NCBI GenBank assembly: GCA_001606155.1
Contig: LODT01000051.1
Span: forward strand, 496,001 to 560,000
Source of the DNA: Tieghemostelium lacteum
Taxonomy: Eukaryota > Evosea > Eumycetozoa > Dictyosteliales > Raperosteliaceae
Direction: 5' to 3'
Length of the DNA: 64,000 bases
Shown: positions 22,301 through 32,892 of the stretch, piece by piece
How the letters are laid out: each line of letters opens with the position of its first letter
How positions within the stretch are numbered: the first letter of the stretch is position 1
Notes under the pieces: generated by a model
What the model was told of the DNA's origin: nothing
Databases searched by the model: none
What the model saw: the letters and a program-made list of their open reading frames with translations, nothing else
Program-made: the position numbers and the translations under genes

Positions 22301-23237
22301 TGTCTACTGTCAATGCCATAGTAGTTGGAAGCTCCAACTCAGCAGCCAATGACTCAAATATAGAGTTTATAGTCTGATTATCTGGTTTCTCATTGAAATT
22401 TACAGTCATTATTAAATCTTCCAGTGAAGGTGACCCTTTGGAGGATAGTGATTGTGGACTGTTCGGAGGTGATGTTGCAGCACCTACAACTAATGGAATC
22501 TGTGAGTTGGTAGGTGACAATGTATTTGGTGTACTGTTTGCTGATGATGGTGTGTTACTACTACTACCACTGCTACTACTAGAAGAAGAATTTGATAACA
22601 TGGAATGATTATGATTATGATTATTATTGTTACTATGTAAAGTTGGTGTACTACCAGACTTTAACCGAGGTGATTGTGTACTTGGACTATTATGTATCTT
22701 TTTATAATGTGTTGCACTGCTACATGGCATGGTATTGATGAGATCCAAACATTTTTTGTGACATTTAATACCACAATAGTAGCACTTGTAACTTGAATTG
22801 GTAAAAGGCCACAATTGTCTTATAGTTTCTCCACAATAGACACAAGATGATGAGTTCTTGTAGGGTCTAAAATCATGTAAATGCACCAATTTGGGTTTAT
22901 CCTCATGGTGTTGCATTCCATTAAGTGAATTACCTAAAGAGGCACCAGTAGCACTGGAAATAGTTATATTACTGATATTGGTAGAGGATTTACTTGATGA
23001 CAATATATTAGCTCCACCTGGATTGGTTCCAGAGGACTTTGACTTTAGTATACCTGTAAATGTTCTGGGTTTCTGTGTAGTTGATGCTGAAAGTATATTC
23101 TCAGATGATATACTTTTTGTCATACTACTTCCAGGTGCACCATGGTTTATATTATTATTGGAGTGTGTTGGCACACCTAGTGAAGATGCTGACCCATTGG
23201 ATGTAGTGGGTGTTGAATTACTAAGATTATCTGACAT
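19358..23237 (-). CDS. Diaphanous-related formin with N-terminal C1 domain (frame break in FH1)
   Basis: Exon 1 (23237-22020) and exon 2 (from 21899) are joined by an intron with GTAAGT and TATAG. Residues 118-170 form a C1 zinc-binding domain (HLHDFRPYKNSSSCVYCGE to MPCSSATHYKK). A GTPase-binding/FH3 region follows, then a short FH1 (PPPPPPMMGGGPPPPPPPP) and a full FH2 (KALQWTKLPPVK to LEVVLVLGNFINFGT). Near the C-terminus comes a DAD-like end (LLSAVRDGDAFKRRRNR). Formins nucleate and elongate unbranched actin, usually under Rho-family control. The two halves of exon 2 are in different frames. They meet in a run of six G (20829-20834, read as C) inside FH1, and removing one base would restore one frame of about 1,250 residues. 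With all domains intact on both sides, an assembly error in this homopolymer is the likeliest cause; a recent mutation is possible. Confidence 0.88.
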
Positions 23238-23958
23238 CTATATAATTATATACGATAGATATCTAATATCTAATAGAATATGTATGACACTAACTAACTC
23301 TTCTCTCTCCTTGTTGTTATTATTATTTTTTTTTTTTTAGTATATTTTTGTATTTTGCTCTTTTGTATTATGACAAATTGATAATAGATATATTCAGTAT
23401 TATTATATAGATATATGAATAAATAAATTTGATTTTTAAATTATTATTATTATAATTATTGTTATATTTGTAGTTAAAAATAAATAAATTGGGGAATTGA
23501 CTAATAATACTGTATATTTATCATAATGATAGCAAGTAAAAATTGTGTGTGGGTGTTGATGAGTTTTTTTATTTATTGCTTATACACACAGCAGTATTTG
23601 GTTTTAAAATAAAAAAATTAGATTTATCAAGAGTAATTTAAAAAAAAAAAGATTCGTTAATTTTTTGCAAATTATAATAATTAAATTTTTAGTCTTTTTA
23701 ATTTATGATGGGTTGTCAATGAGATTATTGATCATCTTTTTAAAAAGTTTCACTACTTTTTTTCAAGATTGTACAATCACAAATTTAATTAATTTGTTAC
23801 CTAAAAAATTTTAATTTCCACACCAATCTAGATTTGTGTCAAAAAGTATCTGAGATGTGACTTATATGTAAAAGTAGCAGAGTTATATATGTATATTCAG
23901 CGATAAAATAACAAAATCAAAAATCTTATTTTTTTTATTTGTTTGTGTATCCTGATAA
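23238..23958. other. Formin promoter region and LUC7 3' flank
   Basis: This 720-base AT-rich spacer contains long T and A tracts (23326-23338, 23640-23651). A GT-rich patch at 23544-23558 may be regulatory. A minus-strand open frame that enters it from the LUC7 gene is a shadow. Nothing else is seen. Confidence 0.5.
23544..23558 (-). promoter_or_regulatory. Candidate G-box-like element
   Basis: TGTGTGTGGGTGTTG lies about 310 bases upstream of the formin start, in otherwise AT-rich DNA. It looks like the GT-rich patches before the repeat-protein and acyl-CoA synthetase genes. Confidence 0.28.
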
Positions 23959-25342
23959 TTACCTTTTTCTTCTATCATCTTCTCTGTCTCTTGAGGATCT
24001 CTGATAATTATCATGATTGTAGCTACCATTTGAGTTATTATCCCTACCTCTATTGTTATTAAAGTGATGATCATCGTTACGATAAGATCTGTTATCATCA
24101 TTACCATTTCCTCCTCTATAACCACTATTACCTCTATTATCATCTCTGTATTCAAAGTTATAAGTTCTTCTCTCTCTATCACCTTGACCTCTATTACTAC
24201 CACCATAAGGTTCATATCTATTACCTCCACCACCTCCATGATGGTCTCTATTCTCTCTATTGTGGTATCCACCACCTCCATGGTAATTTCCTCCATCACC
24301 ACCACCACCACCGCCACCGCCACCACCATGATAATTTCTATCTCTATTATAGTAACCACCTCCACCACCAAAATGTCTAGGTTGTCTATTTTTAGTTTTA
24401 TAATAATCTTCCATAACTTTTCTAATTCTTTCAAAACCTATATGTTTCTTACCTTCCAAATGACTGATAGATCTCTTTTCTTTGTCACCTACAAACAGAA
24501 GAGCTCCACAAATCTCACATACTGACATTTTCTTATTTTCATTCTTTTCATGAGCTATCATTTCTTCCTACAGATTATTGTTAGTTTATAATGTTTATAA
24601 ATATGGTCATACTCACTACTGGAAGGTAAAAATAACTCCTGTAATAGATTAAACAAATATAAATGTCTCTAACTTACCCTTTGTAATTCAATTTTCTTTG
24701 CTTTTAGATCCTCGACAATCTCCATTGTTTGTTGGGCCTCTGTGATTTTACCTTCCTCACCTAGATCCTCAACCATTTTTAAATAAATTTGAATTTGTTT
24801 ATCCATTTCTTCAATTCTCTGATTTAGTTCTCTGTCAAGTTCCAAATCCTCATCTTGGATGTTTTCATTTGGATTGGCTGCCAATCTCTCCTTATTCTTT
24901 TTAATCTTTTTATCATTTTCAGATATCAAATTCTCTAATAATCTAACCCAATCTCTTTCATAATCGTATACTTCTTTATCTTTACTGTTTTGGTATCTAA
25001 TATATAGAAACACTATTAATTTCCTGATATTCAACAATTTTTATCAATAGTACTTACTGTTTAACGCAACCTTCAATATGTAATTTTGAACAGGGTGCTA
25101 AATCATGTATATTTGCATTTGTAAATAATTCATTTGGACACAAACCACAAAGATAATATTTACAAATATCTGCATCTGTAAAATGACTTTCTGTTTTAAC
25201 TCTATCTTTTGGCTACAATGTTTAAAGATGTACATATTAGTTAACAATTTAAATCCAATTAAATTTACTTTAATATCCAACGTACTAATAGGTTTCTATC
25301 TTTTCCTAAAAATTCATCTAATTGGGCTCTTAATGCTTCCAT
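23959..25342 (-). CDS. LUC7-like U1 snRNP protein
   Basis: Five exons (25342-25286, 25212-25058, 24996-24678, 24638-24617, 24563-23959) total 1,158 bases and give 385 residues in one frame. The fourth exon is only 22 bases; its flanking splice sites were chosen to keep the frame (KIELQR, ELFLPSS, KMIAHEK). LUC7 binds U1 snRNP and influences 5' splice-site choice in the nucleus. The start MEALRAQLDEFLGKDRN is diagnostic. The first zinc finger is CCCH-type (CKYYLCGLCPNELF to CSKLH), a coiled coil of about 100 residues follows, and the second finger is C2H2-type (CEICGALLFVGDKE to HLEGKKH). The tail is rich in Gly, Arg, Asn and Tyr with long Gly runs rather than the usual RS/RE repeats. Confidence 0.93.
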
Positions 25343-25787
25343 TGTGTGGGTTTTTATTAAAATTAAAAAAAAATATTTTTATTTTAACTAAAGTTAAAAT
25401 CATTAACATAATGATTCAAGCTTTAAATAGAAATTTAGGTACCAATAATGAACCAAAGTTTCGTAATCACAACCATGAAATAAGTACTACAAGAATGAAT
25501 GTAAAAGTTTAAAGGGTACAGATTACCATTCAACAAATTGAGTTGAAAAATAGAATTCAACTAGAGCTTGTTGAAAAAGATTTGAACTATTAGAAAAGGA
25601 AAATATTGAATTGAAAAAACTGATAGAAAAGTCAAACTTGGAAATTCCATAGTGGTAAGAGTTTCCTCATTTTGAATTAGTGTCCCATTTTCATAAATTT
25701 TATAGTAAAAATTGACACTTTGTATCCTCATGTCAACTTCTGTGATACATCAAATAATAATGTTGAAAGTCATAGTAATATTTTATT
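25343..25787. other. Spacer with a broken coiled-coil fragment
   Basis: The spacer lies between the LUC7 start and the end of the metacaspase-like gene. Its only content is the possible relic at 25411-25652; the remainder is AT-rich with nothing visible. Confidence 0.45.
25411..25652 (+). pseudogene. Broken leucine-zipper-like fragment
   Basis: An ATG opens 33 codons (MIQALNRNLGTNNEPKFRN and on), then a stop, and the same frame continues with QQIELKNRIQLELVEKDL. After one shift a second piece reads ELLEKENIELKKLIEKSN before a stop. Together the pieces show heptad-spaced Leu and Ile, like a zipper of a bZIP or MADS-type protein. With at least two breaks and no clear introns it is best read as a gene relic. 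The family is unknown. Confidence 0.35.
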
Positions 25788-28700
25788 TTAAATAATTGAA
25801 CCTAGGAATTCAATATTACTTGCAGACTTTGATGTTAAATTTATCAATATTGGGATTGTTGTTCCTTGGAAAATGTTTTTATAGAGATTTGTAGCACGAT
25901 CATGTAGATCTTGCACAGAGATATGTTTGTAGGTTGATCCTTTATATTTGTTATAGTGGTCTCTGATAACCTTTGAAACTTGATAACACCATCCTTCATG
26001 TAAAAAATTGAATCTTAAAAGTCTTTGTAAGCGATATCCCCTTTCTTCACAAGTATGATTATGGTCTGCTGAACATAGTCCTACACAATTACTGGTAAAG
26101 GGGGCAATTGGTTGCAGTGCTGGTGACTGTAACATTCCACCTGAATAACAACTGTCAAGGTTAAATGTCATATTAACACCAACAGGCACATTACTAAATA
26201 ATGCTTGAAATTCAGCACCTTTGATATCATCCATATCATCCATATCGTCATTGAGTGTACAAATTGTATTGTAATTGAGTTTTGGCCATGGTGCTTTTGT
26301 GATTTCGTTTGGTATACGCTTTGATCTTCCTCCGTGTCCTAGGTATACAAAGTATATAGTGTCACCAGGTTGCAATCCAACAGTCAACCACTCACGTATC
26401 AAATGTTTAACTATTCTTTTTGTAGGTCCTGTTTTGTAATATTCGTTACCTATCCTTGTTTTTCCGTGTGTATCCTCGGTTATAACCTTCACATTTTGAT
26501 TTAACAGGTACCCAAAAGTCACCAACTGGTTGCAATGTTGAAATATATTATCAGTGCAATCATACAAATCGTTACCTTCTACATTTCTATAATCAGCACC
26601 AATCATGAGGGCTCTGACTAGTCTGTTTCTAACAGGTTCTCGTTTGGGCTCTGGTGTGGTAGGTTGAAGAGTTTCAGGTTGTCTGTAGACAGGTTTCATT
26701 CGGTCACCTCTTTTCTTCAAAACATAGATTAACATTGTAATAGTACCAACAGCTAGAAATAAAACAACTCCTAATGTAGGTATAAGAAGTTGAATGAGAT
26801 TGGTTTGTTGTGGAGGCAAAGGTGTGAACGCGCTGATGGATGCTGATGAATTTTCATCAAAATGTTCTAGTGCACTACCTGGAGCACCTCCTTTAATGCC
26901 TATAAGTGTATAACTACTCCCTGCTCCAATTCTACCAAATTTCAAACCTCCAACCATTTTTAACGCATATTCAGTATATGCAGTACCAGTACCACTACTT
27001 GAATGTACAGCTACCAAGACTACTGTTCCAACGGGAAGTTCTTTAACTTCTTTAAGGAACAATTCAGCAGCTTTAGTTGTGAATACAGTTGGATAGTATT
27101 TAAGTACCTGTGAGTGACTATTAGCATCAATGAAAACTACATTAAGTCCAGGTTTGAAGTCCATGGCTACTGGTGCATTGTCAATTGTAATTAATGCATT
27201 TCCACCTGAAGACGACCCTGGTGACCCCTGTGAATGGATACTGATGTCCATGCCCTCAAGTTTCATATCTGTAGGTATACCTGTATACACCCACTTGTCA
27301 CATGAGGTAGGTGACCGAGATGAATGGCACTCAGTACACTGTGATTTCAAACCACCTTTGATACCAATAAGTGAATATGAATCTCTATTGGAAATTCTAT
27401 CAATCATTGAAGCACCATACTGTTTAATTGCATCTTTAGCACGTTGATTTAAGTTTACAGAACCATCATCTTTAACAGCTAGCGCAACTATTCTACCTTG
27501 AGGTTGAGATTCTAGTAAACTAGCAAGATTATCAGATGCCTGAACATTACCCCATGTATCAAAAGTGGCATTGGTGGTAATGTCCCCATTGTTTTGATCA
27601 ATTACCAGTACATTCCAACCTCTGGTATCTACTCTATCAATAGGGTGACTGTTAATTTGGAATCTTGCATAACCATCTGAAAGCACAGGTTCTTTACTGT
27701 AACCACAAGACTGAGCTTTAATCTCTAAAAATGGTTTTGCAAATTTTTGTTGAACTGATATATTACTATAAAGAGATACAGCATTGATATCGCACATTTC
27801 CAATGCAGTTCCAGGACTGGCTCCTTTTCTACCAATCATACAGTAACTACTACCAGATGTCAGATTCTCAATTAGAGCACTTCCCAATGCTTTTATAGAG
27901 TCAAGTAAGATTGGTGACATTAATAGGTCATATTGTATCTTGGATGCTGCCAAAACCACATATGAACCTACACTAACTGAATCTTGAATAAATTTTTGTA
28001 GTTCAGATCTTATATTGCCATATGATAGATCATAGACTTTAGAGTGTATAACTTGACCTGTGATTTCATTTACAACTACAACTGCAAAACCAGATCCATC
28101 AGGTTGAATATTCTTTACATCTACACTGTTGACTGTAATATAGTTATTATACAATGGATTTAACTCTTTTCTACAGGATCCAACAGATATATCAATACCA
28201 TCGGCTTTATCAGTTTTTACATATTTAAATCTCAAAATGTGGTCAAGTGGGGTACAATTTTCTAAAATTGAAGAAGATTGTCCATTTTTTGATAGCATGT
28301 ACCATGCACCTGTACCACCTGGGAAACCTTTAAATTGTTCAATATAACGACTACCGTAGTTGTTTTGTAGCACTGACAGAGCCTCTGCATTAAGATTATG
28401 AGTTGCATCATTGCTATTGTTGTTGAATACCAGTACTAGAACATCACTGTGGATGCCTTTTAGTGTCATTATAAATCTATCCAGTATATCGTGTGATTGA
28501 CTGGTATTGAATGACTGGTGAGTTGCAATCAAAAGATCTTTAGTAAATGTTACCACATTGAAACCTTCATCACACTGTTCGTTGTTCATTATAACATCAC
28601 CATTCAAGTGGAGGTCACAACTAAAGAATGACAACTTACCTCCACTGAATAATTTGAAATTCAGGGTATTCTTTGTCAGATCATTTTGAGGATACTCAAC

Positions 28701-29275
28701 TAACTGTTCGACTGATTTCAAAGGGTCGTTTAAAGTTCCATAAACCTCTTTAGCAGAACCAATGTTAAGCCCCTTATACCCAACCATTGCAAAACTCACA
28801 GCATCTTTATGATATACAATATCAAAACTACCGCAACTCTTTAGAGCTGTGAGTACCACCTTGTGTATACTAGCAATACTGCCTATAGCAATGACCATTA
28901 CCAATGTACCTGACTCTAGATTTTCAATATAACTTCCCAATGATTGGTTATACTCTTCAACACCATACTGAGTATAATCAAATTCACAACCATTAGCAGC
29001 AGTAGATCTGCTACTTTTAACCAACACATTAAAACCATTCGCCAATCTATATTGATCTAACTTTTCACCATTCTTATAGAAACCAGCTTCATTTACAGAA
29101 TTTGATGTTACTAATTTACAAGTGATACTCATATATGCCTATGTAAGAATAAGTTCAATTAAAAAAAAAGTCTAAAACTTATAATCATCAAACTCTAACT
29201 TGTTTCAACAGATATTTTAAAAATTCAATGAACATGCCCTACAACCAAATTTAAAAAAAAAACCAAAATATCCAT
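25788..29275 (-). CDS. Five ILEI/FAM3-like domains, one membrane helix and a metacaspase domain
   Basis: A continuous 1,114-codon frame starts at 29132. Residues 1-770 hold five repeats of an ILEI/PANDER-like (FAM3, GG-type) domain. Each has a strand like GLNVVFIDANS, a middle strand like GTVVLVAVHS, and an end like SYTLIGIKGGAPGSALE. A membrane helix follows at about 780-805 (IPTLGVVLFLAVGTITMLIYVLKKR region), then a caspase-fold domain from about 833. The catalytic His lies in YLGHGGR (about 929) and the catalytic Cys in LDSCYSGG (about 992), as in metacaspases. Metacaspases cleave after Arg or Lys. The first Met lacks a signal peptide. An upstream exon 29275-29243 (MDILVFFLNLV) joined at 29138 through GTAGGG...ACATAG would supply one and give 1,127 residues. 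I infer a type I receptor with an intracellular protease. It is not a standard metacaspase. Confidence 0.82.
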
Positions 29276-29327
29276 CAACAAAAAAATTTATCTAATCTAG
29301 ATAAGATTTACTTCATTGTATATATTT

Positions 29328-29942
29328 TTAATGGTTTAGGCAATTTGGAACAACGTCCACGAATTGAAAGAATTCAATATATTCAGTAGTTGTTAGGGTA
29401 TTAGAGGATATACTATCTGTAGGAAGTGTACGTAGAAAACTATCCATATTGTGAATTGGTGAGTTTGGCGGTTCGATTTTTCCACTTTCATTATGTTGGT
29501 TATAATTTGAATGGGGTTGATTTTGAGGCATTACAGTGTTTTCATAAATGTTGTTATCAATCACTGCTGATTCTTGATGATAATCAACAAAAATGGCATA
29601 GTTAACTCTAAAATTGCAGACAATGACAATACCCATATTAAATGATGGCATTTTAGTGGCATAGTAAAATTTTACTATTAAAAGGAAGAAACCTATTAAA
29701 TCAGACCAGTTAATAGTTTTAAATCTAAAGCAATAATTATTCTTATTATTGTCATCACACTGTGGTGGTTGATTTATTGATTGACAATCATCAATATCAT
29801 CAGCATGATCAATAATAATTTTATATGCAGGATCAATATTTGTATTCATAGTTATTTCTTTGGCTCTATCAAAACTTAAAATTATGTTTTTGAAATTTGT
29901 TTTTTTTGTGGAGAAATTAAAGGGTGTGTGATCTAGTTTCAA
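29328..29942 (-). CDS. Uncharacterised 204-residue protein with a hydrophobic middle
   Basis: A single frame of 204 codons. The N-terminal 80 residues are hydrophilic and contain an Asp-rich stretch (IIIDHADDIDDCQS). A hydrophobic segment, WSDLIGFFLLIVKFYYATK and then GIVIVCNF, lies near residues 78-112 and could be one or two membrane helices. The C-terminal part is rich in Asn, Gln and Ser. An alternative start is the Met at codon 32 (MNTNIDPAY). It lies in tandem behind the metacaspase-like gene and is divergent from the F-box-like gene at 30182, with 239 bases between. I recognise no family. Confidence 0.5.
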   Translation of the reverse strand: MKLDHTPFNFSTKKTNFKNIILSFDRAKEITMNTNIDPAYKIIIDHADDIDDCQSINQPPQCDDNNKNNYCFRFKTINWSDLIGFFLLIVKFYYATKMPSFNMGIVIVCNFRVNYAIFVDYHQESAVIDNNIYENTVMPQNQPHSNYNQHNESGKIEPPNSPIHNMDSFLRTLPTDSISSNTLTTTEYIEFFQFVDVVPNCLNH

Positions 29943-30181
29943 ATAAATTAAATAATTTTGATTAAAATTGGAAATCTCATTTTTTCAATTTCTATCAAAT
30001 CGTCAACACTGTGTTCGGGAATAAATGAACACTTCCTTTTCTATTTTTAGTATTGTATAAATTAATCACAAACCACATTTCACTTTGTTAGTTAACTTGA
30101 TTGATTGAGTTATTTATATGTTTTTAATCTAGTTACAACTTGAACTTTTTTTTTTTAATTTTTTTTTTTTTAAATTAAATA

Positions 30182-31966
30182 ATGATCAAACTTCCAAAAT
30201 ATATTATAATACAGATATTAACAGAATTATTAGGACATTGCGAGGAATCACCTATATTTATAAGAAAATGTGTTAATACTATAGGACTAGTTTGTAGAGA
30301 ATGGAGAGATGTATACCTACTAGAGAAGCTATCCATTAATAACTATTCATTAAAGAGTATAAAGAGGTATTTGTTCTTTAAGGAAATGAGTAAAAGAATA
30401 CCATTTTATAATCTAAAGTTACTGAGTACTGAACAGTCTATAGAGATACCTGCTGATAAGGTACTGGATATATCTAATGTCTCTCACGATGTCTATATCC
30501 AACCATTGTCAACCAACATGACAAAATTAGCTAGATACAAGAATATAACTAGAATAACTCTATCCAATTGTATATATACAACACTCAGAGATTTTAGTTT
30601 ACTAGTACAGTATCCTAAACTTACTAGTATCTATGTAACCTACCTCAACGCCAAGAAAAAAATTTCAAAACAGTTGGATACAAAAGACTATTTTCAAGGA
30701 GTTCCTGATACACAATTCAACCACACCATAGAGGATATAACCATTTCCACAATGGACAATAGTGCTGAACCATTTGTACTCCACAATATCACTCAGTTTA
30801 AAAGGTTCACTAAACTATTTTACATTTCACTAGATAGACTATCAGTGGACTTAAATAATCTGATAGAACTCCTCGACCAAAACCAATCTATTGAATACCT
30901 GTCATTGGATAGTATTATATTTCTAGAATCATCAGGTACCATAACAAGTTTAAATCACTTCCTTCAATTATTTTCAAATTGTACCAATTCCAAAGTTAAT
31001 ATACTCAATATTCATCAAATTGAAGATTTAGATAAAAAAGTTTTAGTATCACTCATTAATAGTTCACTTCCCATTGAGAATTTGACTTTAATGGTAAGAA
31101 AATTAATAACTACAACAACAGAACCAACAGAAACAAAAACAGAAACTCAAAGTACTGATACATCAGAAATGGAGATTAAAAACACTAGACTCAAACATCT
31201 TTATATATATTTAAGTTTACAGTTGATACTGGATATACACTGTCTGTGGAGATCTCAATCGTCAATTGAGAGTTTGGTATTAGCAATACCCAATTTTAAA
31301 CTACAAGATAGCATTCAACATCATCTCAAAACGTTAAAATCATTGACAGTACCATTGAATGAAGTGTCAATGCCAACTTATATACAATTGATAATATCGA
31401 ATCTACCAAATCTTAAAGAACTTGTAGTAGTACCTAAGTCCAACACGATATTCCATGATTTCTCCTCACTCCATACACTTATATCTTCATTAGTCTATAA
31501 CAATAATAATATGGATACATTTTCAATACAATTTGAAAATCTACCAATGGAGATAGTTTCACAATTTTTAGAACTAAATCACCCAACTATAAAGAAATTT
31601 GAATGTATTTCCATTAAAAATCTAGATATGGCAACACTAGCCAAATCACTCAAGAAAAATCAAAATTTAACTAGTTTTATAATCAGTAAGAGTGGAGCAG
31701 GTTCTGTAAAAAAAGATGTTCCATCCTATGTTGAATTTATAAATTACCTCACAATGATACTACAACAATCTCCACAATTTAATACATTAAAAATTCCTCA
31801 ACCTTTTGATCCCATCATTTTAGGTAATGAAATTAAATTAAATCATCAAAAATCTCTAGATGCACTAGAATTGGCAATCTCAAAATCTAATATCTATACA
31901 CTAACCATAGGGAATCATCTTGATATTATAAAGATTCAAAATAAATATTATATTCGTGATAATTAA
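30182..31966 (+). CDS. F-box-like dictyostelid protein with LRR-like middle
   Basis: An intronless frame of 594 codons. The N-terminus (IIIQILTELLG, IGLVCREWRDVY, LFFKEMSKRIP) is a divergent F-box. Residues 130-560 alternate short strands and helices with spaced Leu (ITRITLSNCIYTTLRDFSL, IEYLSLDSIIFLESSG, LKSLTVPLNEV), which suggests degenerate leucine-rich repeats. Such proteins usually link a substrate to an SCF ubiquitin ligase; this is inferred. A short Thr/Glu-rich run lies near residue 315. It ends 66 bases before the ATP23 gene on the same strand. Confidence 0.65.
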   Translation: MIKLPKYIIIQILTELLGHCEESPIFIRKCVNTIGLVCREWRDVYLLEKLSINNYSLKSIKRYLFFKEMSKRIPFYNLKLLSTEQSIEIPADKVLDISNVSHDVYIQPLSTNMTKLARYKNITRITLSNCIYTTLRDFSLLVQYPKLTSIYVTYLNAKKKISKQLDTKDYFQGVPDTQFNHTIEDITISTMDNSAEPFVLHNITQFKRFTKLFYISLDRLSVDLNNLIELLDQNQSIEYLSLDSIIFLESSGTITSLNHFLQLFSNCTNSKVNILNIHQIEDLDKKVLVSLINSSLPIENLTLMVRKLITTTTEPTETKTETQSTDTSEMEIKNTRLKHLYIYLSLQLILDIHCLWRSQSSIESLVLAIPNFKLQDSIQHHLKTLKSLTVPLNEVSMPTYIQLIISNLPNLKELVVVPKSNTIFHDFSSLHTLISSLVYNNNNMDTFSIQFENLPMEIVSQFLELNHPTIKKFECISIKNLDMATLAKSLKKNQNLTSFIISKSGAGSVKKDVPSYVEFINYLTMILQQSPQFNTLKIPQPFDPIILGNEIKLNHQKSLDALELAISKSNIYTLTIGNHLDIIKIQNKYYIRDN

Positions 31967-32032
31967 ATAATGATTCATATTTAATAAATGCCTATTTTTT
32001 GATTATTTTTTTTTAAAACATTTCAGTTCAAA

Positions 32033-32757
32033 ATGACAATTTTAGAATCACTTTTGAAAAGAAATCAAATACCAAATGAAAAGACAGATTTATTAAAAAA
32101 TAAATTGGATTATAATGTGTTATGTTCAAAGACAGAAGGTGGAAAAGGACAGAAATCAGCATTTAAAGAATCTGATAATAAATTGTGTACTGATAATGTC
32201 GTAAAAGTACTTCAGGAATCACCAATACTACAATATATAATTAAAGAGATGAAAGAACTAGGGTGTCTACCGCCCGTTATAAAATGTGCACCATGTAAAG
32301 AGGAGACATTTGGATTCTTTATCCCTAAAGAAGGTGTACTGATATGCGATAACATTGTCACCTATCCCGAAAATATTAGAAATACTGTAGTTCATGAATT
32401 TATACATGCTTTTGATATGTGTAAAGTTAAATTAGATACTTTTAATTGTGAGCATTTAGCATGCACTGAGGTATGTATTCTATTATTTATGAAATTCATT
32501 TCGTAAAAACTAAATCTAATTTCAATATTTAGATTAGGGCTGCTAATCTCAGTGGAGATTGCACGTTTGATGCAGAAGCTGTCAGAGGAAATATTTCAAT
32601 TTATAATCATTTACAAGAGTGTAGTAAAAGAAGAGCTATAAAGTCACTGGAAAGAATACCACAGTGTAGTAAGAATGCTGAGAAATTTGTATTATCAGTT
32701 TGGGATAAGTGTAATAGAGATTATTCACCTTTTGAAACAATACCAAAACACAGTTAA
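32033..32757 (+). CDS. atp23: Mitochondrial ATP23-like metalloprotease/chaperone
   Basis: Two exons (32033-32470 and 32533-32757) give 220 residues; the intron starts GTATGT and ends TTTAG. ATP23 sits in the mitochondrial intermembrane space, where it processes subunit 6 of ATP synthase and helps its assembly. The zinc-binding motif HEFIHAFD is complete. It is followed by [18 protein letters not shown], which is typical of the family, and paired cysteines occur through the protein ([39 protein letters not shown]). The length is normal. There is no classical presequence, as expected for an intermembrane-space protein imported through cysteine oxidation. Confidence 0.92.
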
Positions 32758-32892
32758 ATATCTAGATACCTCTTTGGTATTTTAAATTAAATTTTAAATT
32801 TCTTAGATTACGAAGATATTTTTTTTTATTCGTGATGATGGAGGGGTTTCTAAAGTTTTTTTTTTTGCTCAAAACCACATTTGGATTTAATC

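Noticed and set aside
22891-23340. 149-codon open frame on the plus strand
   Set aside because: It is the antisense of the formin's first exon, with composition (VVLLILVEDLL) that mirrors Ser/Asn-rich coding on the other strand.
23883-24434. 183-codon frame, Val/Glu/Ile-rich, minus strand
   Set aside because: It is a shifted reading of the Gly-rich LUC7 tail (GGT-type repeats read as Val codons).
24064-24525. 153-codon Ile/Ser/Thr-rich frame, plus strand
   Set aside because: It is the antisense of the LUC7 tail repeats.
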